DNA from: Fontibacillus phaseoli
GTDB taxonomy: Bacteria; Bacillota; Bacilli; Paenibacillales; Paenibacillaceae
Assembly: GCF_003337355.1 (NCBI RefSeq)
Contig: NZ_QPJW01000001.1
Location: forward strand, 1,054,001 to 1,118,000
Length of the DNA: 64,000 bases
Reading direction: 5' to 3'
Shown: positions 37,690 through 45,832 of the stretch, piece after piece
Position numbering within the stretch: the stretch's first letter is position 1
Layout: every line of letters starts with the position of its first letter
Program-made: the position numbers and the translations under genes
The notes under the pieces: generated by a model
Told to the model about the DNA's origin: nothing
Seen by the model: the letters and a program-made list of their open reading frames with translations, nothing else
Database searches by the model: none

Positions 37690-38535
37690 TTGGGAGATCG
37701 TGATAAAGGGGTATCCGAAAAAACCGGTCATGCGCAAAAAGACTGGATCCGTGAGAAGTATCATCAGCATAAGAAGACGAAACGGCGGATGAGCCGCCTT
37801 GTTTTGTCCACGCAGCTGCTGCTGCTTATCGCCCTCATCGGCTTATGGGAGTTAGCCGGACGGCTCAGATGGGTTGACGTCCTGATCTTCAGTTACCCGT
37901 CCAAAGTCGGCAGGCAAATTTTGAAGGATGCGCTTAACGGGGAACTATGGCCGCATTTGGCAATGACGGTAGGCGAAACGGCCGTCGGCTTCTTGCTCGG
38001 CACGCTGCTCGGAACGCTGTTGGCGGTATTGATCTGGTGGTCTCCTTTCCTGTCGCGGGTGCTTGATCCATACATGGTCGTTTTCAACAGCATGCCGAAA
38101 GTCGCGCTCGGGCCGATCTTTATCGTGTTGTTCGGAGCCGGGTTTACGGCGATCGTAGTGACGACGCTCTCCATCACCGTGATCGTCACCACGTTGGTGG
38201 TCTACAACAGTTTCACTGAAGTCGACAAGAACCTGGTTAAGGTCATTCGAACGTTTGGCGGAAACCGCCGTGATATTTTCACTAAAGCCATTCTTCCGGC
38301 TTCGTTCCCCGCTATCGTGTCCACGTTAAAAGTCAACGTCGGCATGGCTTGGGTCGGCGTCATCGTAGGGGAATTCCTTGTGGCGAAAATCGGCCTCGGC
38401 TACTTGATCGTCTACGGATTTCAAGTGTTCAACTTTACGCTGGTACTGTCCAGCCTGGTCATCATCGCCGTGGTGGCGACCGGGATGTATCAGCTTGTGG
38501 TCTATCTGGAACGAAAGTTGCTCAAGGATCGATAA
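37690..38535 (+). CDS. SsuC-type ABC transporter permease
   Basis: A 281-residue permease with six helices after a hydrophilic, Lys-rich N-terminus of about 35 residues. The EAA-like loop is RTFGGNRRDIFTKAILPASFP, and LWELAGRLRWVDVLIFSYPS and VVFNSMPKVALGPI are typical of the SsuC/TauC/ThiX group. TTG start at 37690, eight bases after AAGGAGG and four bases after the ATPase stop. It completes the importer. Confidence 0.88.
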   Translation: MGDRDKGVSEKTGHAQKDWIREKYHQHKKTKRRMSRLVLSTQLLLLIALIGLWELAGRLRWVDVLIFSYPSKVGRQILKDALNGELWPHLAMTVGETAVGFLLGTLLGTLLAVLIWWSPFLSRVLDPYMVVFNSMPKVALGPIFIVLFGAGFTAIVVTTLSITVIVTTLVVYNSFTEVDKNLVKVIRTFGGNRRDIFTKAILPASFPAIVSTLKVNVGMAWVGVIVGEFLVAKIGLGYLIVYGFQVFNFTLVLSSLVIIAVVATGMYQLVVYLERKLLKDR

Positions 38536-38889
38536 TGCTCCTTTTCTGCTAGCGCCGCCAGGCTGGGCCCGGCGGTTATGTTCTTTATTGATCGCTGTAT
38601 GGAATGAGTGCGTACCGGAAAAGAAAGATATGGAATAAAGTCCCGATAGACTCGATACTCTTTGGCAGCGGTTGGTCGTTGTATTGAATAGGCAACTGAT
38701 TTTTTTCCGTGTTTCGGAAGCGACTTAACTGGAATATATCCAATTAATGCGGAACCTCGGGTGAATCCTCAATTTCATAGGTAGGGCTTCATAAAAACTG
38801 TTATTACCCCGTATTGTACGCCTGAACGAAATCAAGTACGATAAAGATTAAGACTTTTCACTTTATGACGTAAAGGACAGGGTGGTTTT
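38536..38889. other. Intergenic region, no gene seen
   Basis: About 350 bases after the importer operon. A GC-rich imperfect hairpin (CGCCGCC…CCCGGCGG, 38550–38577) without a T run may end the operon. A plausible promoter lies near the 3' end. No coding frame with a ribosome site. Confidence 0.5.
38814..38842 (+). promoter_or_regulatory. Candidate sigma-A promoter for the ArAE-type gene
   Basis: TTGTAC (38814–38819) and TACGAT (38837–38842) with a 17-base spacer, 47 bases before the start codon. Confidence 0.4.
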
Positions 38890-39858
38890 ATGGGGTTTAG
38901 GGTCATAAAAACGGCGATCGCCACATTGGTGGCGATTATAGTAGCGGATGCGGTAGGCATTCAGGGGGCTCTGTCCGCAGGATTGCTGGCGATCCTCGGC
39001 GTGGACGTTACCCGGAAACGGAGCATCGCCACCGTCTCTTCCCGGTTTTTCGCTTCTGCACTGGGTCTAATTCTCGCGTTCGCACTATTTTATTTGTTGG
39101 GATTTCATATTTGGGTGCTGGTTGTTTACATTCTGATCGCCTTCCCGTTGATCACAAGAGCCCACTTCAAAGAGGGAATCGTAACTAGTTCCGTTGTGGT
39201 GTTCCGCGTTTTTGGCGGAGAGGAACTGAGCTTCGCCGTGATGCTGACGCAAATCGAGCTCCTGGTCATCGGGTTGGGCGCGGCCATGCTGGTGAATTTG
39301 GCTTACATGCCGAAAGCGGAGGACAAGCTGCTGGAGATCCGCCGCAAGGTGGACGGGCTGTTTTCGGTCATCTTCGGTCATATCGCCGAGTCGCTTCGCG
39401 ATCCTTACCATGTGTGGGACGGCAAAGAACTGATCGAAGCCGCCAAACTTGTGGACGGCGGATTGACTTCGGCTATACGTGCCTTGGAGAATCAGCTCAT
39501 TTCGCCGAGCGACACTTGGTCCGTCTACTTTTATATGCGAAAGGAACAACTAGGCCGCATCGAAAGTATGCTTGAGCTGATTTCTTTGGTCTACCAACGC
39601 ATGCCGCAAGGAGAAATAACAGCACTGCTGTTCGACCGTCTCAGTGAGGATGTAAGCAGTGAAGGGTATACGGGGCAGACCGAGCACATGCTGGCCGAAT
39701 TGGAGCAGGAGTTTAAGAGAATGGAACTGCCATCGACGCGGGAAGAGTTCGAAATGCGCTCCGCGATCCTTCAACTCTGCCGGGAGTTGTCCAATTACCT
39801 CAATATTGCCAAAAAAGATAAAGCCCCTGCTTCGCTCAAACTGTACAGCAAGGCCTAG
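38890..39858 (+). CDS. Aromatic acid exporter family (ArAE_1/DUF939-like) membrane protein
   Basis: A 322-residue protein. Four closely packed helices fill the first 140 residues (IKTAIATLVAIIVADAVG, LSAGLLAILG, ASALGLILAFALFYLLG, ELLVIGLGAAMLVNLAYMP), then a long cytoplasmic alpha-helical domain. This matches the Firmicute ArAE_1 half-size group (YqjA-like of B. subtilis). Function is presumed export of small acids or envelope-related; unproven. Monocistronic, with a terminator. Confidence 0.8.
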   Translation: MGFRVIKTAIATLVAIIVADAVGIQGALSAGLLAILGVDVTRKRSIATVSSRFFASALGLILAFALFYLLGFHIWVLVVYILIAFPLITRAHFKEGIVTSSVVVFRVFGGEELSFAVMLTQIELLVIGLGAAMLVNLAYMPKAEDKLLEIRRKVDGLFSVIFGHIAESLRDPYHVWDGKELIEAAKLVDGGLTSAIRALENQLISPSDTWSVYFYMRKEQLGRIESMLELISLVYQRMPQGEITALLFDRLSEDVSSEGYTGQTEHMLAELEQEFKRMELPSTREEFEMRSAILQLCRELSNYLNIAKKDKAPASLKLYSKA

Positions 39859-39897
39859 GCGCCGAAGGAATAGTGCTGAAATAATATGAAAAATGAT

Positions 39898-39927
39898 AAG
39901 CCGTTCCTTTGGGGACGGCTTTTTTTC
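39898..39927 (+). terminator. Terminator of the ArAE-type gene
   Basis: AAGCCGTTCC pairs with GGGGACGGCTT, short TTT loop, followed by seven T. Confidence 0.85.
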
Positions 39928-39959
39928 CACTCGTACATATTTATTTATCATGGGCTATT

Positions 39960-39987
39960 CAACATTCGCCCAGTTCCTGCATACATA
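39960..39987 (+). promoter_or_regulatory. Candidate sigma-E-like sporulation promoter for cotE
   Basis: CATACATA (39980–39987) resembles the sigma-E -10 element, and CAACATT lies 13 bases upstream as a weak -35. Position, 34 bases before cotE, and known mother-cell expression of cotE in Bacillus support it; the match itself is modest. Confidence 0.35.
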
Positions 39988-40020
39988 TGTAATGAATGAT
40001 GTATGGAGGAGGTTTAAATC

Positions 40021-40566
40021 ATGTCATCGAAATATCAAAGTAGAGAGATCATCACGAAAGCGATCTGCGGAAAAGGTCGTAAGTTCTCTACCGTAACACA
40101 TACCGTGACTCCGCCTCATAAACCGTCGAGCATACTGGGGGCCTGGATTATCAACCACCAGTACGAAGCGGTAGCAGCCGGAGACGGAATTGAAGTTATT
40201 GGTACTTACGATATCAACATCTGGTATTCCTACGACAGAAACTCGCAGACGGAAGTAGCTAAAGAGACGGTATCTTATGTAGAAAATGTGCCGCTGAGTT
40301 ATCTCGATTCCAGACACCGGGCTTCAACGGTCGAGGTTACTGCGGAGGCAACGCAGGAACCAAGCACTGTCGAAGCAAGCGTATCGGGCGACGGCCGCGT
40401 AGCGATCCGCGTGGAGCGTGAGTTCGCAGTTGAATTGGTGGCCGAAACCAAGTTGCATGTTCTTGTCGTGCCAGGCGGGGACGACGGAGATAAAGACTTT
40501 GATTTTGGATCCGAGCTCGGCGATTACGAAGATCTGGATCCGGATCTCCTCGACGACGAACTGTAA
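40021..40566 (+). CDS. cotE: Outer spore coat morphogenetic protein CotE
   Basis: A 181-residue CotE homologue. The opening SKYQSREIITKAICGKGRKF and the PPHKPSSILGAWIINHQYEA segment are characteristic; this protein organises outer coat assembly in the mother cell during sporulation. The C-terminus is strongly acidic (GGDDGDKDFDFGSELGDYED, then DPDLLDDEL), about 30 residues, matching the acidic tail of Bacillus CotE used for coat protein interactions. GGAGG precedes the ATG. It lies upstream of mutS as in Bacillus, but with an amidoligase-like gene in between and a terminator directly after. Confidence 0.93.
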   Translation: MSSKYQSREIITKAICGKGRKFSTVTHTVTPPHKPSSILGAWIINHQYEAVAAGDGIEVIGTYDINIWYSYDRNSQTEVAKETVSYVENVPLSYLDSRHRASTVEVTAEATQEPSTVEASVSGDGRVAIRVEREFAVELVAETKLHVLVVPGGDDGDKDFDFGSELGDYEDLDPDLLDDEL

Positions 40567-40647
40567 TAGGCTGTGGCTGTTTTAACCTTCCCGGCAATAT
40601 TGAATAAGTAGTTATGGTCTACTATATGCAGCAGGGGCGTCGTCGTC

Positions 40648-40668
40648 GAGGGCGGCTGCCCTCTTTTT
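40648..40668 (+). terminator. Terminator after cotE
   Basis: GAGGGC–GGCT–GCCCTC hairpin followed by five T. It indicates that cotE can be transcribed alone. Confidence 0.75.
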
Positions 40669-40732
40669 GTTTATTTTGCGGAAAAATTTAGGGCGGCCGT
40701 CATGCAGCTTGCCCGGGCGGGGAGGAGATCAT

Positions 40733-42205
40733 GTGGACGAGTGTAATCCTGTGATCCATGTAATTAACATCCATTTGGACCCTGGAGCATTCCGGAGCAG
40801 GCTGCTGCGGGCCTTAGAGAACACGGGAGGGCCTTACCGGGTATTGCGTAATCCGGCTGCATCAAGGTCCGGTTCCCCGGAAAAGGCTGGGGAGACGATT
40901 TGTATCGGAACGCCGGAGGCATTTTTCGGGCAGAAAATGAAGGTCTGGAGCATTAACGGAAGCTTGGAAAGATTTCGGGCTGCATCGATGAACAACAAAG
41001 AAAAGCGGCTTGAAGCCGCCGGTCTTACGGCTTCCTTGAACGGCCGGAAAGAGCTGCCCGGAATAGGATTCTACCGCCGTTATGCGGTTAGTGTATTCCA
41101 TTTGCAGGCGCTTGGAGCGACGCCGCTTCAGCCTGGGGGAGTGGCGCTTCCGACTCCCGGAAGCGCCGGGCAATTAGACCCCGAATCCCCTTTATGGAAG
41201 AGATTGGCTAAAACCGCTGTAAGGGCTCTATACGTTTTTGGGCTTGATCTTGGCGAAGTCGTGATCCGCGCCGGAGAAGAAGGGAAATTCTCCGTAGAAA
41301 CGATTCATCCGGAACCGGTTCATGGGGGGATGTCCTCGGCTGAGCAGGTTGCGGGGGCTGTGACGCGTATGCTCCTCGAACTGGAACAATCCTCTGGCGT
41401 TCAGCCGTCCCGGGAGCGATTGATCGGGATGGATCCGGAGTTCCTGCTTTTTAACGGCAATACGGGGAAAGTGGTGCCGGCTTCCCGGTATTTGGATCGG
41501 CGCGGCATCGCCGGCTGCGACGTTCTGCGTTACCGCGGACGCCGGCTGTTTCCGTTGGCCGAGCTGCGCCCCGAGCCGGGAAACGAGCCGCGCGAGCTGC
41601 TTCGCCATCTGCTGCGCGCCTTTCAGGCAGCGCAGGAGGCGATTACCGACGGCGGGTTGCTCTGGCAAGCCGGAAGCATGCCGCAGCGGGGCTTTCCTCT
41701 CGGCGGACATCTGCATTTCAGCGGGGTTCCGTTAACAAGCGAGTTGCTTCGCACGCTGGATAATTATCTTGCCTTTCCCGTAGCGCTGCTTGAGGATACG
41801 AGCAGCGCAAGGCGGCGTCCGTATTACGGGTTTCTAGGAGACTTCCGGCTGCAAACCTACGGTGAACATGGCTACGGATTCGAGTACCGTACCTTGCCCA
41901 GCTTTCTGATTTCGCCGCTTGTGACCAAGGGAGTTGTCGCCATGGCCCGATTGATTACTGAGGACTACCGGGGAATGACGAAGTATCCATTGCAAGAAGA
42001 TAGGTTGTTCCATGCCTTTTATACCGGGAACAAAGCCCTGTTGCGCCAGGCATGGCCGCAGTTGGCCGACGATCTCACCGCTGCGCCGTCTTATTCCCGC
42101 TATGAGGAGTATATCGCTCCCTTTTTGGATGCCGTGGAATCCGGGACCAGTTGGGACGAATCCGCCGATATCCGGCGGTCGTGGCGGCTGCAAATGAACT
42201 CGTAA
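40733..42205 (+). CDS. Amidoligase-like (COOH–NH2 ligase, phiEco32 type 2) protein
   Basis: A 490-residue protein whose second half (about 220–450) resembles the putative COOH-NH2 ligase domain named after phage phiEco32 (glutamine synthetase-like fold): GMDPEFLLFN, VVPASRYLDRRGIAGCD, LAELRPEPG, GGHLHFSGVPL and FEYRTLPSFLISP, supplying likely metal and ATP-binding Glu, His and Arg. The N-terminal half is not recognised. Such enzymes are predicted to form amide or peptide bonds using ATP; no substrate is known here. GTG 40733 is chosen with GGGGAGGAG upstream. The gene lies between cotE and mutS, an arrangement absent from Bacillus. Confidence 0.72.
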   Translation: MDECNPVIHVINIHLDPGAFRSRLLRALENTGGPYRVLRNPAASRSGSPEKAGETICIGTPEAFFGQKMKVWSINGSLERFRAASMNNKEKRLEAAGLTASLNGRKELPGIGFYRRYAVSVFHLQALGATPLQPGGVALPTPGSAGQLDPESPLWKRLAKTAVRALYVFGLDLGEVVIRAGEEGKFSVETIHPEPVHGGMSSAEQVAGAVTRMLLELEQSSGVQPSRERLIGMDPEFLLFNGNTGKVVPASRYLDRRGIAGCDVLRYRGRRLFPLAELRPEPGNEPRELLRHLLRAFQAAQEAITDGGLLWQAGSMPQRGFPLGGHLHFSGVPLTSELLRTLDNYLAFPVALLEDTSSARRRPYYGFLGDFRLQTYGEHGYGFEYRTLPSFLISPLVTKGVVAMARLITEDYRGMTKYPLQEDRLFHAFYTGNKALLRQAWPQLADDLTAAPSYSRYEEYIAPFLDAVESGTSWDESADIRRSWRLQMNS

Positions 42206-42285
42206 GCCTCCTTGCCTTTCTGTTATAATAGAGGTTGTTATCGTTATACCAGAGAGATTTACGAATGGTAATTTGGAGGTTGCAC

Positions 42286-45207
42286 ATGGCTAATTATACG
42301 CCGATGATTCAGCAATACTTAAGTGTAAAAGCCCAGGCACAGGATGCATTTCTCTTTTTTCGGCTGGGTGATTTTTATGAGATGTTTTTTGATGATGCCC
42401 TATTGGCGTCGAAAGAATTGGAAATAACGCTTACCGGCCGGGAGGGCGGTGCGGAGGAAAAAATACCGATGTGCGGCGTTCCCTATCATTCGGCGGAAAA
42501 TTATATTCACCGGTTGATCGAAAAGGGCTACAAAGTCGCCATCTGCGAGCAGGTGGAAGACCCGGCCGTTGCCAAAGGCGTCGTCCGCCGGGAAATCGTG
42601 CGCGTAGTGACGCCCGGTACCGTCATGGAGGGGAAAACTCTCGGCGAGCGTGCGAACAATTACATATTGTGCGTGAGTGAGCGGGACGGACTGATGGCGC
42701 TGTCGACTTGTGATTTGTCGACCGGCGAACTGTACGTCACTTCGGCACCAAGCAGCAAGGAATGGCTGCGCGATGAGGTCGGGCTTTACGACCCGTCGGA
42801 AGTGATCGGAGATGAGGGATTGCTGGAGTGGATCCGGGAGCAAGCCGCTCCCCTCGGCAAACCGGTTGTATATACCCCTTGGGCTAAAACAAAGGATGAG
42901 GAAAGCCGGGCTCAATTCGGCGAATCGCAGTGGATTCGGCTCGAGAACGAGCGCAGGGAATGCATTGCTTTGCTAGTCGGCTACCTGAGCGAAACGCAAA
43001 AACGCTCCTTAGGACAACTGACTAAAATATCACCTTACGAACCGGAACAATACATGATCCTCGATCCGTTTACGCGGCGCAATCTCGAATTAGTGGAGAC
43101 CGTTAGAGAGCGGTCCAAGAAAGGTTCTTTATTATGGTTGCTCGACCGGACCGAGACATCGATGGGCGCGCGGCTGCTTCGTCGCTGGATCGACAAACCG
43201 CTGCTGCAGCGAAGCCGGATCGAGGAACGTCTGGAAGCTGTCGAGGCGCTCTTCGGCGGGTTTATTTTGCGGGAAGATCTTCGCTTGTCGCTGCTGGAAA
43301 TTTACGACCTGGAGCGGTTGACCGGCCGGATCGCCTACGGCAGCGCGAATGGACGGGATCTGATCGCCCTGAAGTCCTCGCTTCGCCAAATTCCGGCGAT
43401 TAAGGAATTATGTGCGGCATCCCCGTCCTCCACGTTAAAGGGGATTGCAGCCGGAATGGATGAGTGCGGCGATCTGACTGAACTGATCGAGACGGCAATC
43501 TCGGACGAGCCGCCGGTTTCGGTCAGGGACGGCGGAATCATCAAGAGCGGATATCATACGCGGCTGGATGAACTACGGGAAGCGGGCAGCAACGGGAAAC
43601 GCTGGATCGCGGAGCTGGAAGCGGCCGAGCGTCAGGCCACGGGCATCAAGTCGCTGAAAATCGGCTACAACAAAGTGTTCGGTTATTATATCGAAGTCAC
43701 GAAATCGAATCTGTCATCCTTGCCGGAAGGCCGCTATGAGCGAAAACAGACTCTGGCCAATGCCGAGCGGTACGTGACTCCCGAGTTGAAAGAGAAGGAA
43801 ACGCTCATTCTCGAAGCGGAAGAACAGATGGCGGATCTCGAATACAGGCTGTTCAACGAGATTAGAGAGTCTATCGCCGCGCAGATCCAGAGACTCCAGT
43901 CTCTGGCTGAACGGATTGCGGAAATCGACGTGCTTCGTTCCTTGGCGGCCGTCGCCTCCGACGGCGGATTTGTAAAGCCCGTTCTAACGGACGGCTATGA
44001 CCTGGTCGTCGAGCAAGGCCGTCATCCTGTCGTGGAGTCCGTGATGAAGGATTCGGCTTTTATCTCCAACGGAACGCAGCTGAAAAAGGATGCAGCAGGC
44101 ATTTTGCTCATCACGGGACCTAATATGGCAGGAAAAAGCACGTATATGAGACAGGTAGCGCTGATCTCTATTTTGGCGCAAATCGGCAGCTTTGTTCCGG
44201 CCGCGAAGGCGGAGATCCCTCTCGTAGACCGGATTTTTACGCGGATCGGTGCCGCCGACGATCTGATCGGCGGACAGAGTACCTTTATGGTCGAGATGGC
44301 CGACATCCAGGTGATGACCGACAAAGCTACCGTGCGCAGCCTGATTATCATCGACGAGTTGGGCCGGGGTACATCGACCAGCGAAGGCATGGCGATCGCG
44401 CAAGCGGTCATTGAATACGTCCATGATCATATCGGCTGTAAAGCGCTGGTTTCGACGCATTTTCATGAGTTGGCTCACCTGGAGAATTCTTTGTCCGGGC
44501 TGCGGAATTACCGGATGGCCGTGCAGGAGAGCGGGGAGAAGGTGCATTTTCTCCGCAAGCTGGTTCCGGGGGCGGCCGATACAAGCTATGGCATTTATTG
44601 CGCTCGCTTGGCCGGGCTTCCCGGCGGAATCATCGAACGCGCCTACGGATTGCTCCAAGGCTTCGAACAAGCGGCCGCCGCCGTAACGGCCGGAGTTCAA
44701 GGCGAAGCCGAGACTTCGCTGACGGGAAGAGCAAATAACCTCGAATTGTCGGACAAGCATTCTGGCGGCATGACTGGCGATAAGGCCGGAGCTTTAAATA
44801 CGGATAAGAACGGTGCTATAAATACCGATATGAGTGATACAATAAGTGCCGAAAAGAATACCAATCAGACGGAAACGTCCTTCTCGCCGGTTGCATCAGA
44901 ATTACAGCATGTGGGGAGCGCTTCAGGCAAGTCCGCCGGAGTTTACTCAGGTCTAACTGTCAACGAGAACGAAGCTGACACGTTGCAAAATCATGATCAA
45001 GTGCAAGCCGAATTCCAGGGGCAGGAAGTGGTTCAGCTTTCAATCTTTGCGGACGAGCTGCCGCCGAAGAAGTCAAAATCTGCTCACGAAGACGCCGGAC
45101 TCCGGCAAATCGTGAACCTGGTGAAAGAGGCGGATTTGATGAATATGACGCCGCTGGAGGCCATGCAACTGGTTAATGAATTAAAACAAAAGGTGAAAAG
45201 CCTATAG
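42286..45207 (+). CDS. mutS: DNA mismatch repair protein MutS, with long inserted linker
   Basis: A 973-residue MutS, about 110 longer than usual. The mismatch-recognition domain starts TPMIQQYLSVKAQ with the FFRLGDFYEMF motif (the Phe-x-Glu wedge). Connector, core and clamp domains follow, then the ATPase with Walker A GPNMAGKST from residue 611, Walker B DELGRGTSTSEG from 690 and the STHFHEL switch. The extra length is a polar, low-complexity linker at about 797–915, after which QLSIF (from 917) matches the beta-clamp binding motif, and a C-terminal tetramerisation helix ends the protein. GGAGG lies before ATG 42286. mutL follows 626 bases later. Confidence 0.95.
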   Translation: MANYTPMIQQYLSVKAQAQDAFLFFRLGDFYEMFFDDALLASKELEITLTGREGGAEEKIPMCGVPYHSAENYIHRLIEKGYKVAICEQVEDPAVAKGVVRREIVRVVTPGTVMEGKTLGERANNYILCVSERDGLMALSTCDLSTGELYVTSAPSSKEWLRDEVGLYDPSEVIGDEGLLEWIREQAAPLGKPVVYTPWAKTKDEESRAQFGESQWIRLENERRECIALLVGYLSETQKRSLGQLTKISPYEPEQYMILDPFTRRNLELVETVRERSKKGSLLWLLDRTETSMGARLLRRWIDKPLLQRSRIEERLEAVEALFGGFILREDLRLSLLEIYDLERLTGRIAYGSANGRDLIALKSSLRQIPAIKELCAASPSSTLKGIAAGMDECGDLTELIETAISDEPPVSVRDGGIIKSGYHTRLDELREAGSNGKRWIAELEAAERQATGIKSLKIGYNKVFGYYIEVTKSNLSSLPEGRYERKQTLANAERYVTPELKEKETLILEAEEQMADLEYRLFNEIRESIAAQIQRLQSLAERIAEIDVLRSLAAVASDGGFVKPVLTDGYDLVVEQGRHPVVESVMKDSAFISNGTQLKKDAAGILLITGPNMAGKSTYMRQVALISILAQIGSFVPAAKAEIPLVDRIFTRIGAADDLIGGQSTFMVEMADIQVMTDKATVRSLIIIDELGRGTSTSEGMAIAQAVIEYVHDHIGCKALVSTHFHELAHLENSLSGLRNYRMAVQESGEKVHFLRKLVPGAADTSYGIYCARLAGLPGGIIERAYGLLQGFEQAAAAVTAGVQGEAETSLTGRANNLELSDKHSGGMTGDKAGALNTDKNGAINTDMSDTISAEKNTNQTETSFSPVASELQHVGSASGKSAGVYSGLTVNENEADTLQNHDQVQAEFQGQEVVQLSIFADELPPKKSKSAHEDAGLRQIVNLVKEADLMNMTPLEAMQLVNELKQKVKSL

Positions 45208-45832
45208 CTCCGTCTGACAGGGGCTTAGGTTCGGAGCATCAGTGCGATCTATAAAATTGCTGGGCAATGCTATTGTGCTAGATAGCGCGGCTTTTCCAGA
45301 GCATGTTGATTCGATGGGCGAAAACGAATGTATTGCGACAGGAGCAGAATTTATTTGTAAAAAAAAGCATCTTCAAAATTGAATTGCTGCAATTATGCAT
45401 CTTTTTATTGATTTTTGCAGTAGGATTACGGATTTCCTGCAATAATACATTAATATTTGGTTTTATCTAACCATAAGCTGATTTTTGCGCCAAAAAACTG
45501 TACATTTGCAGTATTATTAATAGCGAACGACGTTGTATAGCTTAAATGCTGCATTTTTACAGTAATTACCTTATTATAGATGCTTGGACCAGTTGGAAGT
45601 AACATTGGAAACATTATTGGACGCAACATAGACACAGCCGGATTGAGGTTGATTTGACCGGATTGTTTTTTTGTCCGGGTTGAAGTTGCTTTGGTCTGTT
45701 GGAATGCGTTATTAGCCGAATTTGATTATTTAATCGAATCGGTTGCGATTTTCGGGTTTTGACTATAACGGATCGTAACTAATACTTATTGTTTATAAAT
45801 TGCCAAGCAGGTGAGCTGGGAGGGAATAAACC
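45208..45832. repeat. Intergenic region with degenerate TGCA-type repeat units
   Basis: 625 bases between mutS and mutL without a convincing gene. Between 45360 and 45580 the AT-rich sequence contains several related units: GCTGCAATTATGCATC (45386), CCTGCAATAATACAT (45436), TTTGCAGTATTATT (45505) and GCTGCATTTTTACAGTAATT (45548). They recall short interspersed intergenic repeats of Paenibacillus, from memory only. No terminator of mutS stands out. Confidence 0.4.
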
